From Chalciporus piperatus (Eukaryota > Basidiomycota > Agaricomycetes > Boletales > Boletaceae), in assembly GCA_038093975.1 (NCBI GenBank), contig JBBPTG010000245.1, forward strand, positions 1-35,989: a stretch of DNA of 35,989 nucleotides. The letters run 5' to 3'. The notes under the pieces were generated by a model. It ran no database searches. It had not been told where the DNA came from and saw nothing but the letters and a program-made list of their open reading frames with translations. The translations under genes and the position numbers were made by a program. Below are positions 9,140 through 19,723 of this stretch, piece by piece; position 1 is the first letter of the stretch; each line of letters opens with the position of its first letter.

Positions 9140-12100
9140 CTAATCGGCGCGATGTATCACTAGACCAAGGAGTGAACGGAACTTCTCGAATTTGATATAA
9201 CCCAGATTCTTTGTAAAGATATCTGCAGGGTTTTCATTTCCTTCGATGTAGAAAAGTTCAACGTGCTTTTCCTCGATTGCATCACGAATTGTGTGATAAG
9301 CAATACGTATGTGTCTATGCTTTTTCTGGTTGACGGGATTTTGCGATAAAAATATTGATCCCTGATTGTCGCCACAGAGAGGAACGGGTTTGAGATTATA
9401 TCCCAATTCACTCAGCATTTGCTTTACACCAATGATTTGGTTGCAGCAATTAGACAAAGCAATGTACTCAGCTTCAGTGGTGCTGTTCGCTGTATTCTTT
9501 TGGAGATGCGAATTCCACATGAAAGCTGCATTCGCGAGTTTCAGGAAGTATCCTGTCTGCGAGCGTGAACGTTCTGGATCAGCTCCGAGATCAGAGTCAG
9601 AGAGTCCGATTAAACCAGAACCACTCTTTCCATCGTATACGAGAGCATAGTCTCGTGTTCCCTTTAGGTACTTCACGATATAGAGTGCTTTATCGAGATG
9701 CTCTTGAGTCGGATTTGCCGATTGTCTCGCAAGTTGAGTAACTGCGTAGGCTATGTCCGGGCGAGTGCCGAGCATGATGTATAGTAGGGATCCGATGACC
9801 ACTTGGAAACGCGTCCGTAACACAGGGTCAACATCTTGTGTGTTTTTTATCGGATAATATCCCTGAGGCAAAGGGGTGCGTGCTGGTTTTGCATCTTGCA
9901 TACCGCAACGTTCAACCACCTTATCAAGGTAATCGCATTGATCAACAAAGATCAAGCGTTTGGATCGGTCTCGACGAATTCTCATACGGAGAAATTCATT
10001 TGTCTCACCGAGATCGCGACATTCCCATCGTTTCATAAACTTTGCTTTGAGTTGATCAATCTCAAGCTTGTTGGGACCGCAAAAGAAGGCGTCATCCACA
10101 TAAACAACGACATAGACTTTGCCGCATGTGTAGACATAAATGCCTGCGTCTGAGTAAATCTTTTTAAAGCCTAGTTCCTCCATAGACTTCTTTAATTCGC
10201 GCCACCATGTAATACCAGCTTGTTTAAGGCCGTATAGTGCGCGTCGAAGTTTGAGAACTTTGCCGGCTAACTCAGGTGTGGCAAAACCTTCTGGAAATTC
10301 CATATAGATTTCTTCTTCCAGTGGACCATATAGATATGCGGAACGCACGTCTAGTCCAGTGATGTGCCAATCTTCTAGAGCGGCGAGTGCAAGCATCATT
10401 CGCACAGTCTCAAATCGGACAACTGGAGAGAAGATCTCATCGTAATCAATTCCTTCGATCTGGGAGAATCCCTTCGCAACCAATCTGGCGCGTTTACGAC
10501 CGTCGGTTTTGACGTCAAAGACCCATCGGTTTTTAATGACTTTCCGATTTTTGGGTCTGTCGACTACTTCATACACTTTGCGTTCCTTGAGCATTTGCAA
10601 TTCTTTCATGCATGCCTCACGCCAAAGCTTCTGTTCGTCGGATGGTAATCGCTGAATGTCTCTGAAAGACCATTCGCGGTGATTGGGTTTTTCCTCTGTA
10701 TCATTGATAGCTTTAGCACATAAATAACGTGCCAAGTTTACTCCCCCTTCCCGGGTTAGTCGTTCAATCTCCGTTTCTGAGTCCTCAGCTGATGCTGTTT
10801 CAGGAGCGGGTGGCTCAGGAGTTGATGGCAAACCACCGGGAATATTTGGTACTTTGGAAGAAGATTGTCCAGTGAGTTCCTTCCAGCGTGAGAGGCGTTC
10901 CACTTCCTTTACAGTTTTAGTAGGATGTTCGCGTTCGCCGTAGACATTTCCAGGTCGAAGCGGGATCTTACGATCACGTTGTGGACGTTCTCTGCGACTA
11001 GTACGGTCGCTTTTAGGTGGTAATGCTGGTGGAGCATTGTTCGTCGGCACACGACGAGGGGGTGTGACTGGTGCAGGAGGAAGTTCTGCTTCTTCTTCGT
11101 CATCATCCGCTGATTCATCATCGCGGGGTATTTCCTCAGGCCGTTGAGGGGGTGGAACCTGTGGTTGCTCTGGGCGACGGGGGTTCTCATCCTCCGGATC
11201 ACTATCAGGATGATTAGTGTCTCCATCCTCTTGATAAGCGTCTCCATCTTCTTGATGATGACGTCTTCGTCTCGGTAGGGATACAGCACGATGAGGTTTT
11301 GAATTTGGGCACTTGGGGAATAAATTCTCATCAAAAACTGCGTGTGCAGACGTGTGAATGGAATTGTTAGGTCGCAAAAATTGCATATTGGCTTCGTTCG
11401 TAGGAGAAACTCCCAGATAAACCATTAGCTGTGATTTTGGTTGCAACTTTCCACCACGAGTGTCTTCGGGAAGGTGCACATAGGCACCACATCCGAATAC
11501 GCGAACGTGATTGAGAGATGAAAGTTCGCCAGTTAGTAGCTCTAATGGTGTTTTCCAGTTAAGTCTCCTGTTAGGGATTCTATTATGGAGATACCGAGCA
11601 TGTTGAACTGCGAATTCCCAGAATGATGATGGTAAGCAAGCATGAAGACGCATTGCTTGTGCCTTGTCCATGAGCGTACGGATATGCCGTTCAGCTCTGC
11701 CGTTTTGCTGAGGAGTGTGTGGGGCGCTTTGATATATGAGAATTCCTTCATTTCGAAGCATTTCATCAAAAGCCTTAGACTTGTATTCTCCTCCAGCATC
11801 GGACATCCAGCCTTTTACTTGGCTTTTCCATTGCGTTTGGACCATTTTGATAAATTGTCGAGTAGCAGGCAGTGCGTCATTTTTGTTTCGCAACGGCTTG
11901 ATCCAAGACATTGAAGTGAAATCATCATAAAAAACAATGATATATTTGTTCCTATAGTACGATTCCGTTTCAAACGACTTGAGATCCGAATGAACAAGTT
12001 CAAACGGTTCAGTAGCACGTCGTTGAGTAGGCGGGAATGTACGATTAGGTTGTTTGCCTAGTTGACAGCCAGGACAAACATGATCATCCGCTGGTATTTC

Positions 12101-13219
12101 AACCGCAGGGAAATCCTTGAGGTGCTTCTTAGCTGCACGTATGACATCTTTGGAAGCATGTCCTAAGCGACGATGTAAAACATCATAGTCTGTCGCATAT
12201 AACTTCACAGTTGAAAATTGTTTGGTCTTGACCACATCGGCGCGTATAAAATACATTGTGGAGCCAGGATGCGAATGGAACTGAAGAATGGTAGCCTTTT
12301 TACGGGCATGCCAAAAATCTATCAATGTTCCGTTGCCAGCGGACCGTAGAGAGATGTCTTGATCTTGGAGTAAAGTGCCCATAGAAATGAGCTTGATGTC
12401 CGTCGTGGGCATATAAATGGTAGGGGATAATCTGACGATAGATCCCTTGAAATTAACCAAGACAGTGCCTTGACCTATGATAGGTACTAGACCGTTTGCT
12501 GTCTTACATTGCCTAGGGACTTCAAATTCTTTGTATTCCGAAAAATCGGACATATCATAAGTGAAGTGAGACGATGCTCCAGAGTCAAGGAGCCAAATAT
12601 CCGACTTAACGTCAGGATCGCTCAACTTAAAGCATTCTTCACACGGATCGAGATCGAACATCGACATACACATTGGTACTTCGCTATCTAAGACAGATGA
12701 CAGTATATACTCTACATACTGCTGTGAATAAGGCAGTTGTGAGTTGTCATCGCTAAGATGCGAGTGTGAAAAGACAGACCTTTCAGTCATATCATAGTCG
12801 AAGTCAAAGTACTCTCCCATGTCTGGGAAGACTTCTCCGATCCTCTCATCGAGTGGTTGCGACTCGACTTCATCATCGGCGTAAAAACGCTCAATGTAGT
12901 CGTCGATATCGTATTCCTCCCCCAGAGAGACTATATCCTCTTCCGGTAGAGGAGCAACCGTTGTAATGAATGGCAGAGCGAAGGTGCCAGGGTCAATCTC
13001 ACCGAACGTAGACTGCCGACAATGTCCGGGCAAGCGGACAATGGGGTCATTCGTTGGTGGTGGAGATGGTGATGGAGACGGAGTCTCCGGCAAACGTGCT
13101 TCGAGACGTTCGCGCAAGGTAGGGCGACGAGGAGGGGGCGGAGCGAGAGGTGTAACAGGAACCTCGTCAGGGAGTTCCACGACAGATGCAAACGGGGTCG
13201 AAACATCGACGCGCTCCAT
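9140..13219 (-). CDS. Copia Pol polyprotein (protease, integrase, RT, RNase H)
   Basis: The open frame has 1359 codons and no stops. Counting from the ATG at 13219, the protease motif DSGAS is at 212-216. The GAG-pre-integrase zinc region (HRRLGHAS, then CPGCQLGK) spans about 349-388. The integrase DDE residues are near 412 (HSD), 474 (SDAGGEY) and 510 (GRAERH). The copia-type reverse transcriptase has its first Asp near 957 (LDVRSAYLYG) and YVDD at 1040-1043. RNase H (STTEAEYIALS) follows, then ENPADIFTKNL near the end. This order is the Ty1/copia order. The first ~200 residues are Pro-rich then acidic, with no Gag or CCHC motif, so Gag is missing. The enzymes look intact. A GTG in frame at 13231 follows a TAG. 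Confidence 0.9.
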   Translation of the reverse strand: MERVDVSTPFASVVELPDEVPVTPLAPPPPRRPTLRERLEARLPETPSPSPSPPPTNDPIVRLPGHCRQSTFGEIDPGTFALPFITTVAPLPEEDIVSLGEEYDIDDYIERFYADDEVESQPLDERIGEVFPDMGEYFDFDYDMTERSVFSHSHLSDDNSQLPYSQQYVEYILSSVLDSEVPMCMSMFDLDPCEECFKLSDPDVKSDIWLLDSGASSHFTYDMSDFSEYKEFEVPRQCKTANGLVPIIGQGTVLVNFKGSIVRLSPTIYMPTTDIKLISMGTLLQDQDISLRSAGNGTLIDFWHARKKATILQFHSHPGSTMYFIRADVVKTKQFSTVKLYATDYDVLHRRLGHASKDVIRAAKKHLKDFPAVEIPADDHVCPGCQLGKQPNRTFPPTQRRATEPFELVHSDLKSFETESYYRNKYIIVFYDDFTSMSWIKPLRNKNDALPATRQFIKMVQTQWKSQVKGWMSDAGGEYKSKAFDEMLRNEGILIYQSAPHTPQQNGRAERHIRTLMDKAQAMRLHACLPSSFWEFAVQHARYLHNRIPNRRLNWKTPLELLTGELSSLNHVRVFGCGAYVHLPEDTRGGKLQPKSQLMVYLGVSPTNEANMQFLRPNNSIHTSAHAVFDENLFPKCPNSKPHRAVSLPRRRRHHQEDGDAYQEDGDTNHPDSDPEDENPRRPEQPQVPPPQRPEEIPRDDESADDDEEEAELPPAPVTPPRRVPTNNAPPALPPKSDRTSRRERPQRDRKIPLRPGNVYGEREHPTKTVKEVERLSRWKELTGQSSSKVPNIPGGLPSTPEPPAPETASAEDSETEIERLTREGGVNLARYLCAKAINDTEEKPNHREWSFRDIQRLPSDEQKLWREACMKELQMLKERKVYEVVDRPKNRKVIKNRWVFDVKTDGRKRARLVAKGFSQIEGIDYDEIFSPVVRFETVRMMLALAALEDWHITGLDVRSAYLYGPLEEEIYMEFPEGFATPELAGKVLKLRRALYGLKQAGITWWRELKKSMEELGFKKIYSDAGIYVYTCGKVYVVVYVDDAFFCGPNKLEIDQLKAKFMKRWECRDLGETNEFLRMRIRRDRSKRLIFVDQCDYLDKVVERCGMQDAKPARTPLPQGYYPIKNTQDVDPVLRTRFQVVIGSLLYIMLGTRPDIAYAVTQLARQSANPTQEHLDKALYIVKYLKGTRDYALVYDGKSGSGLIGLSDSDLGADPERSRSQTGYFLKLANAAFMWNSHLQKNTANSTTEAEYIALSNCCNQIIGVKQMLSELGYNLKPVPLCGDNQGSIFLSQNPVNQKKHRHIRIAYHTIRDAIEEKHVELFYIEGNENPADIFTKNLGYIKFEKFRSLLGLVIHRAD

Positions 13220-13231
13220 TAAATGGAGCAC

Positions 13232-13616
13232 CTAGGGCAACAGTTTTTCGGTACCAATAGAGGCCTAAAGGGTGGGGTTTCTATGTTGGCAACAACCCAC
13301 CTCTGAGGCCCAAATATGTGATGTTCTAAAAATAGACATGGCCAGAAACGTCACTGGGCTTCCTGCGATGCCTCCCGCGCACCTCATGCAAACCTCGCGA
13401 ACCTCGCCTGCACTTCGTGCGTACGCCTCTTAAACTACCATCAAGCCTCACTGCCTTCATAGTATCCTCCTGTGAACCCCCTGGCCCTCTTGCGAACTTT
13501 CCTTGATGGCCTCCATCAAACCTCTGCTGAACCTCCCGCCGGACCCCTGGATAGTCCCGGAATGTTTTTCTGGGGCGTCCTGCCTTTACGTGCTATCTGT
13601 TTCTTACTCTCGTGTC
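13232..13616. other. KDZ 5' flank with degenerate CCTC/GCGAACCTC repeats
   Basis: There is no gene here. Between about 13370 and 13540 the sequence is an irregular series of short units ending in CCTC or CCTCC (GCAAACCTCGCGAACCTCG, then similar). TGTTGGCAACA near 13284 is a short palindrome. The stretch presumably contains the KDZ promoter, and perhaps the boundary of the copia insertion. No TATA box is convincing. An in-frame ATG at 13503 would extend the KDZ protein by 38 residues of unconserved look. Confidence 0.35.
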
Positions 13617-16600
13617 ATGCCTGCCAAAGCGGCGACTCGTAGCTATCAGCCGTCGACGTCTGGCCTCGGCAGACAATTTTCCAGTCCAAAGCGACCCCGA
13701 GACACGCGCAAAACACAGAGAATAGCGTCTATCCCTGGCCAGCTTGTTCGGCATCAACAATATCTCTCTCAGCTCAAAGACTTACTCGAACACCGGAAGC
13801 CCACGCAGGAAGCACCATCCCTCGATGTCGTCCCCGATAACGACCCCTCGACCATACACGAGGACGATGCAACTGCCCTTCTGCCTGAAGATTTCTCGCT
13901 AGATTCCTTTGATTTCTCCGCTGATATCGAGCAAGAGGAGACTCAGTCAGTTGAACCGCCCGCAAAGAAACGGCGGACTCAACCCAACACATCGGCTGAA
14001 CGTCTGTATTTCAACTGGAAGACTCTCCTTCCAACACTTGTCACGCCATATCTTCGTTACCACTCACGTACCCTCGGAAAACGGCTCGAGGACGTCCCCC
14101 AGAGGATGTCGTTGTGCACCAGCACCTCGTGTAGCCAGAAATTTACCACAATTCTCTGCTTATCGTTTGATCGTAAGTTCATCAACTTTGAGGCGATTCT
14201 GCCCATCTGACGACTCTCAGATTTTACGTCGGTCGAGATCGTAAGTTGCGACTGCGCAACACTACCTCAAGTCCTTGTTCAGCACGGTCTCTTTCCATCA
14301 TCCCCTTCGCAACCTCGCATGGCGGTGTCAGTCGAATTGCTCGGGTTTTATCGAGCCCTTTTTGAGCGTTCCTGTGATGCTATCAATGCTCTCGCAGCTG
14401 CCCTTCATACCCATTACATTCGGCGGGGTTTCTACGTCGTCGACAAAGCGGTACGTTTACTTAACCATACTTATCAGTAACTAACCATTCAAGTGCAGGG
14501 CGAAAAGATTCAAGACCCTTTTCGTCGCAGCCTTGCCAACTCTGTCCAGTGGTATGATCTTCTTCAAGTCGAAGTCGAGAAACAAATAAACGACGCTATT
14601 CAACTTTGCCGCAACAAGATTAATGCTTCGAAAGCTACCCCTTCCAGTACTGCGGACATCTCAGCACCGACTTTAACTCCTATTCGTCCCACGGCTTCCA
14701 CTTCCCTGTCTCCGGGAGCATGCTCACCCATCCTTGTTCAGCGTTGCCCCGCATGCTTCGGAGGTACCACATTTGGAAGACCCCTGTCCGAAGGTGGAGA
14801 TTTCCACGTGGCCACTGACGGAAACTTCCACCACCGTCATCGTCGTTCAGCTGGCGATTGCCCTGCCTTTTACGATCCCACATATTTCCTTTCGAAGGCC
14901 GAAGTTGATGCCATGGGCGAACAGATCCAAAAGCAGCGCAAGAAGCCTGCGAAGACCTACAAGAAGGTTGTTCCTGATGAGGCGATCGACTCATGCGAAA
15001 CTTCTTACGAAGCTGCTGATGGTAACAAGCGCAAGGCCGATCCGGACTGCTACGACGACACGGGGCTGATGGCCCTGATCTGTCGTCACGACATCCCGCT
15101 TTTTTTCGCCAATATCGACTCTCCGGGAGAACAACAGAAGTACGCGGTCGCTCTGATCTCTCACTTGTTCTCCCTACTACCACCCCAGGCAACGGGTGTT
15201 GTCCTCTATGACATCGGGTGTGTCCTTCATCGGACATTATCTAAGGTATTGTTTCCTCCCTTTCCTGAATATCATCTGACCACGTGCTCAGTATGGCATC
15301 CTCAATGACTCGATCGTCAAACGAATTCGCTTTGCCACCTCTGTGATGCACGCTTATGGCCACGAGTGGGCCTGCCAGCTTATCTTTAATCCCCGCATGG
15401 TGGTGGGCTTAGGACTCTCGGATGGCGAAGGTACAGAACGTCTTTGGTCCAGGCTGATCAAATTAATCACCATTGAGCGTTCTTCGTCGGTAAGTTCACA
15501 ATTTCAAAAATGGGTTGATTTTGACACTTTTGGCGTTTTCAGCGCAATCGCCGAATCTGGTTGATTGACCGTCAGGCGGCTGCAATTGCTAAAGACATGC
15601 GCGACGACCTCGGTGATTGGATCAATCGTCGCCTTCGGCGTGGTCTCCGAGACCACGAGGACACCGCTCGCAAACTGATTGAAGATAGTCGTTGCAGCCA
15701 TCAAGAGCTCGCGAAGCAATGGTCGGACCAAAAAGAGGTGCAATTATCAATCCGATCCCGTAAGCTCGCTTCTTGCTTATCGCCAATCAATTCGGTATGT
15801 AATATGCCCAATGCTTGACAGATGCCCCCAACCGCCTGAAGAAGGAGCTTGATTCCGTCATTACGTTGCAAGCCGACCTCGAAACCACTGAGCGTGCAAT
15901 ACGGGTTGCGAGAGAGGCCATCGAGAAGACTCCCGCCATGACTGACGTCTTGGATGCTCTCAGCAGTATGGAGCGCACCCATTCGCGACTGATCACCAAA
16001 GTCGACTCGCTTTATGCTTCCTTGAATGTTCAGGACATATTTCCTGAACTGGACGGAATTCCCTTCGACTTTGTTCGGATCCTTCTTTTGGCGCGCGATC
16101 TCAAGATTAACATCCGAAAGCGTGCCATCGGTTCTTTCTTCGAATGGGACAAATTAGATCAGGCAGTCGGCGGCGGCCAGAAACCTCTTGGTAAGTAATA
16201 CGTCGTTTAGTCGCGCATTCTATTGCTGACACACGCATCAGGAACCAAGCTCCACCAACAGACTCGCAAAGCGATCGCTAAACGCCAGCCAGCCCTCATG
16301 AGCGCCATCCGCAAGTTCAACTCGTATTGTGGTGAACTCCAAGCGCTCCATGATCCCTCATGGTTAATCCCCGTCCCCAACCCTCTTCCAACGAAGCTTG
16401 TGGAGCTCCGTGCCGACCAATCTTTGATGGAGGACGTCTGGATCACGCCAGCAACCGGTCAGGTACCACTTTGGATGGAAGATCAAAACCTTCGCCAAGG
16501 GATCCGCGGCATGCTCAAGCGTGATCGGTGCATGGAAGAACGTCGTCGCCTGGGTATTGAGGCCGATAACCTCTGCCGCTGGTACGGTACTGAACTTGCG

Positions 16601-17931
16601 GCATTAGAGCTTGCGTTGCGTACACCTGGGAGTGAGTTGATTTTCTCACTGCCTTCCCCTCCCAAGCTGATAAAATCTCAGATGAGATTTATTCGTTATC
16701 TCTCCAGCACCGTCGCGATCAATTACTGAGCCTTCGTGCACGCTGGGTCAATCCCCTCGCTTCTGCGGCGCGCTTTGAGAGCCGGGAGAAGGAAGCAGTA
16801 TCTCTTGCAGCCACACTTTCTGGCGGCTCTCCCACAATCTCACTTCTTTGGGTAAGTCTGACGGTGTTGGAAGCACCGGATCCTGTTCCCGAAGAAGATG
16901 ATATCGGACTCCCTGAATTTGACAACGAAGAAGCCAACGAAGCGGTCGAAGCCAATGTCGTGCTTGAAGACTACTTCGCAGAGGATCCTGTGATGCTGAA
17001 TGAGGAAGAAGAAGTCAAAGCCACGGATTCGAAGATCCAAATCTCCACCCCAATCATTCCAATCATTTGGGAACTTCCTCAGGTACGTTCTGCGCTGCCA
17101 CCCAAGTTTTGAGCTCAGACATAACAGAATCTCACCATTGATCCCACTCTACCGCCGCCAATCAACGAGCATATCATTATCACTGCGCAGGCGCACCAAG
17201 ACCTTCAGCGCCTAGACTTCCAACTCAGCGACATCAAGAGGCTGCAGTCCCTGACTGCCTGTATCAACGATGCATGCATCAACGGATGCATTCCCCTCTT
17301 GGTCTCGGAAATTAACCCCCACACCGACCATTTCGCAGTTTTCTCAAGCTATGATCTTCCGTTCTTCCGGAACTCGCCAACCGATGAACGACTCTGGCGT
17401 ACTATCTCACGCACCCAATTCTGGAGGAAAGATACCTGGATTATCCCAATCCATCGTCCATCCGGGGGAGGTCATTGGGTCCTCTGTGTTGCTCGCGTAG
17501 CGCGCAGAGAACTGTTGTTGTTCGATAGCTTTGGGGACTCTGCGTGGAACACTGATGTAGCGGTAAGTTTTACGAGGATCTCTGATTCCTTTTTGTTCAG
17601 CGACGTACAGGACATCACAAAAATGATTGCCCGGCTTCTCTTACTTGTACGTGAGCGCCTCTATGACACCGGTATTGATCTGGGGGGTTGGGTTGCACGT
17701 CCTCTTGTGGTAACACCCCCATGACTCTGTTTCGTTGCTGTTCCACTGACCTTGTATTTGCAGATCACTCCTTTGCAGACAAACGGCTTCGATTGTGGAA
17801 TTTGGGTCTTGGCGGCTGTGGCATCAGTCCTTAGGGGGTATGACTCAACGGGTTTACGAGAGGCAGATATTTCGTCATTTCGCCGCTTTCTACATGCACT
17901 CGTACTCTCAATACCCTCTGTCCAAGTATGA
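13617..17931 (+). CDS. KDZ transposase with CxC cluster and C-terminal Ulp1-type peptidase
   Basis: Eleven exons keep phase throughout: 13617-14172, 14221-14450, 14499-15245, 15292-15489, 15543-15759, 15822-16190, 16242-16631, 16682-17082, 17128-17562, 17611-17709, 17764-17931. The product is 1269 aa. In order it has an NLS-like PPAKKRR (114-120) and a cysteine cluster (C167, C172, C181, C195, C197). The KDZ catalytic core shows ATDGNFHHRH (Asp 369), YDIGC (Asp 500) and GLSDGEGTERLWS (acidic residues 555-560). A helical/acidic region follows. The Ulp1/SUMO-peptidase-like end has GGGHWVLC (His 1152), LFDSFG (Asp 1169) and LQTNGFDCGIWVL (Gln 1219, Cys 1225). KDZ plus Ulp1 fusions are known in basidiomycetes. 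This copy looks functional. Its 3' end overlaps the convergent gene by 24 bp. Confidence 0.92.
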
Positions 17932-18647
17932 TAGGTTTCCGTTTTCCAATGCCTGACCTTCCAAGTATCGTAAACGTACCACGTATGCATGCCAATACAA
18001 CAACGCTTTTGCTACCTCATCGTGTCGCCTGGTGTGACAGCCCAAAGCCTGTGCCTTACGATAAGGCCATCGTTCCAGCTCTGCAATAATAAACTCGTCC
18101 GACTCCTTCAATATTGCATCTGTCTCACCGGCTTTGCATCTTGCTGCCCAAACTCGCCTTCTCTCATGTTCGACCCGCAGATTACGGCCGAGGAGAACAT
18201 CTACCAGGTCTGCTGTGAACCGAGCCTCCATGAGAGTATCTTCTGGTTCGGGTTCTTCGTAAGGGGGTTCGTGATCCCATGCAGCGAGAAGTAATTCTTC
18301 CGAGTCGTCAACGCTTTTGAGCGCTTCTTTGAACAAGAAAGAGCGCGGTAGTGGGGTGTCCGCTAGCTCCAAGAGATCGTTGGGAAGGTAGATGGGAGGA
18401 AGAGATGGCGAGCGCGAGCAAGGACGAGAGGGAAGACAAGGAGGAGACGGCGGGCGTTGGTTGTGCTTCATGTAGGCACGTCGATTTTGATTAGATTGTA
18501 TGGCGCTTCTGCTATCAAATCTATGAAAACAATCCAGACTCATTATGCAGGAAATACATACCGTAATGTGACATTGTATGCACATTTTTGTTGTCGACGA
18601 GCAGCGTTTTTCTCGGCGAGAGTTTGATATTTTGCTTGTCGTCCCAT
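17908..18647 (-). CDS. KDZ-linked accessory protein of unknown function, 232 aa
   Basis: Two exons (18647-18562 and 18520-17908) join through a 41-bp intron. The N-terminus MGRQAKYQTLAEKNAARRQQ is basic and helical, followed by NQNRRAYMKH, resembling the basic region of a DNA-binding protein. A Pro/Ser/Arg linker, TPLPRSFLFKEALKSVDDSE and the acidic AAWDHEPPYEEPEPEDT segment follow. The rest is probably alpha-helical (VEHERRRVWAARC, then HAYVVRLRYLEGQ). From memory, similar proteins are widespread beside KDZ elements in Agaricomycetes, but I cannot verify this. No catalytic motif is visible. The gene is convergent with the KDZ gene and overlaps its last 24 bp, so the transcripts are antisense to each other at their 3' ends. 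Confidence 0.75.
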
Positions 18648-18897
18648 GCAGAGTCTATTCTCCTGTAGGCAGACCCAACTGTAAAGTCCGAATCTAAGGA
18701 GTATATCAGTATGTAACACTATGGCTTCGTATGGCTTCGTGTGGGTTTCAATGGTTAAGTCTGGTTGTCGCACTAAGTGTTCATGCATACATTCTTCATG
18801 AGGTGGTTAAAGGACTGAAATTCATTACATTCCGGGTCCAAGAACTCCTTATTCGTTGAGCAACAAGCTAAATCTATGTCGTTCTGATTTCCAGCAG

Positions 18898-18989
18898 GTC
18901 CATTATTCAGATTGTGATTGGCTACGGCTATCGGTAATCTCTACCGGTGTGCTTATCGTCAGCGGGACCATTATTCGGATGGTGATTGG
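18898..18989. repeat. Paired 24-bp direct repeat with CCAAT-type cores
   Basis: Copies at 18898-18921 and 18966-18989 differ at 3 of 24 positions, start 68 bp apart, and each contain CCATTATTC and GTGATTGG. ATTGG is the inverted CCAAT box, so these are candidate HAP/NF-Y-type sites. The spacing is about 6.5 helical turns. Confidence 0.55.
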
Positions 18990-19368
18990 GTAAGGGTCTT
19001 CGCGCGTCAAGCTTCCGTGCAGCAGCAGCAGAGCCTCACGCAAACCCCATGGACTCTGCTCGTTTTGTGTGAGGCTCCCAACAAGTAAGTACATCTCTTT
19101 TTCTGCAGGCTTCCCAGCCGCCCCGACCTCTTCCTTCTTCTATTTCGTCGCTGACAGTGACTTCCACGTCTCATATATCCTTCATCTGTCGATCGAGGGC
19201 TTCCTCGTTCTCCTGAAATGTTTAAAAGCTCGTCGGATGGCCTCAGACTCTGGCGACGATCATCTCCGTATCTCTCTCACTCGTCCTCCCCAAACCTCTG
19301 GGTGCTTCCCCACATCCTCGTAAAACGCTCCTTCGCTCCCTCTCCGCTCCGTGCAGTTCAATCACCAG

Positions 19369-19620
19369 ACCTTTGGCACACGTCGACGCTTCAAGCGTGT
19401 CCGACTCCTTTTTTGCACCCCAGGTAAGCTTGACTTCATCCGATTTTTTTTTGTTCTCAGTCGTTTCGTCCCAGCTTTGACCTTGTGCGTCAATCGCACC
19501 TTTGGCGCACGTCGACGCTCCGAGCGTGTGCGACTCCTTTTTTGTGGCTCAAGTAAGGTCCACTTCATCTGATCTTTTGGTTCTCAATCGTCTCGTCCCA
19601 GATTTGACCTTGTACGTCCA
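19369..19620. repeat. 129-bp tandem duplication in the leader of the large gene
   Basis: Unit 1 starts ACCTTTGGCACACGTCGACG at 19369 and unit 2 starts with a near-identical sequence at 19498. Both contain CGACTCCTTTTTTG, a donor-like GTAAG and CGTC/TCGTCCCAG. Unit 1 has a credible small intron (donor GTAAGC, acceptor TTCTCAG). In unit 2 the equivalent acceptor has changed to TTCTCAA. Confidence 0.8.
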
Positions 19621-19723
19621 TCGACATCTTCGACACAGAAAGGTTACTGTGCCTTCAAGTTTATTGGTATGCACTTATCATCGTTTAATTTTTATCGTTT
19701 ATTCACCGCTCGATTGTCTAGAA

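Larger units (their letters stand above)
8837..13231 (-). mobile_element. Ty1/copia retrotransposon, 5'-truncated, on minus strand
   Basis: The 3' LTR, polypurine tract and a complete enzymatic polyprotein are present. Nothing matching the 236-bp LTR is visible at the 13.2 kb end, and no Gag or CCHC knuckle is encoded. The flank next to the LTR is TCCGA (8832-8836), but no matching target duplication was found on the far side. The element is therefore probably a truncated insertion, or a later rearrangement removed its 5' end. Confidence 0.75.
18648..19723. promoter_or_regulatory. Divergent promoter and leader region
   Basis: This 1.1-kb gap separates two divergently transcribed genes. It contains a 24-bp direct repeat pair with GTGATTGG cores (reverse CCAAT boxes). 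It also has a possible leader intron (GTAAGT at 19085, acceptor near 19108) and a 129-bp tandem duplication. No coding exon with good support was found. Confidence 0.45.

Noticed and set aside
16852..17082. Intron starting at GTAAGT (16852) in the KDZ gene
   Set aside because: The frame stays open through it and joins the next exon in phase without removal, and no matching acceptor restores the downstream frame better.
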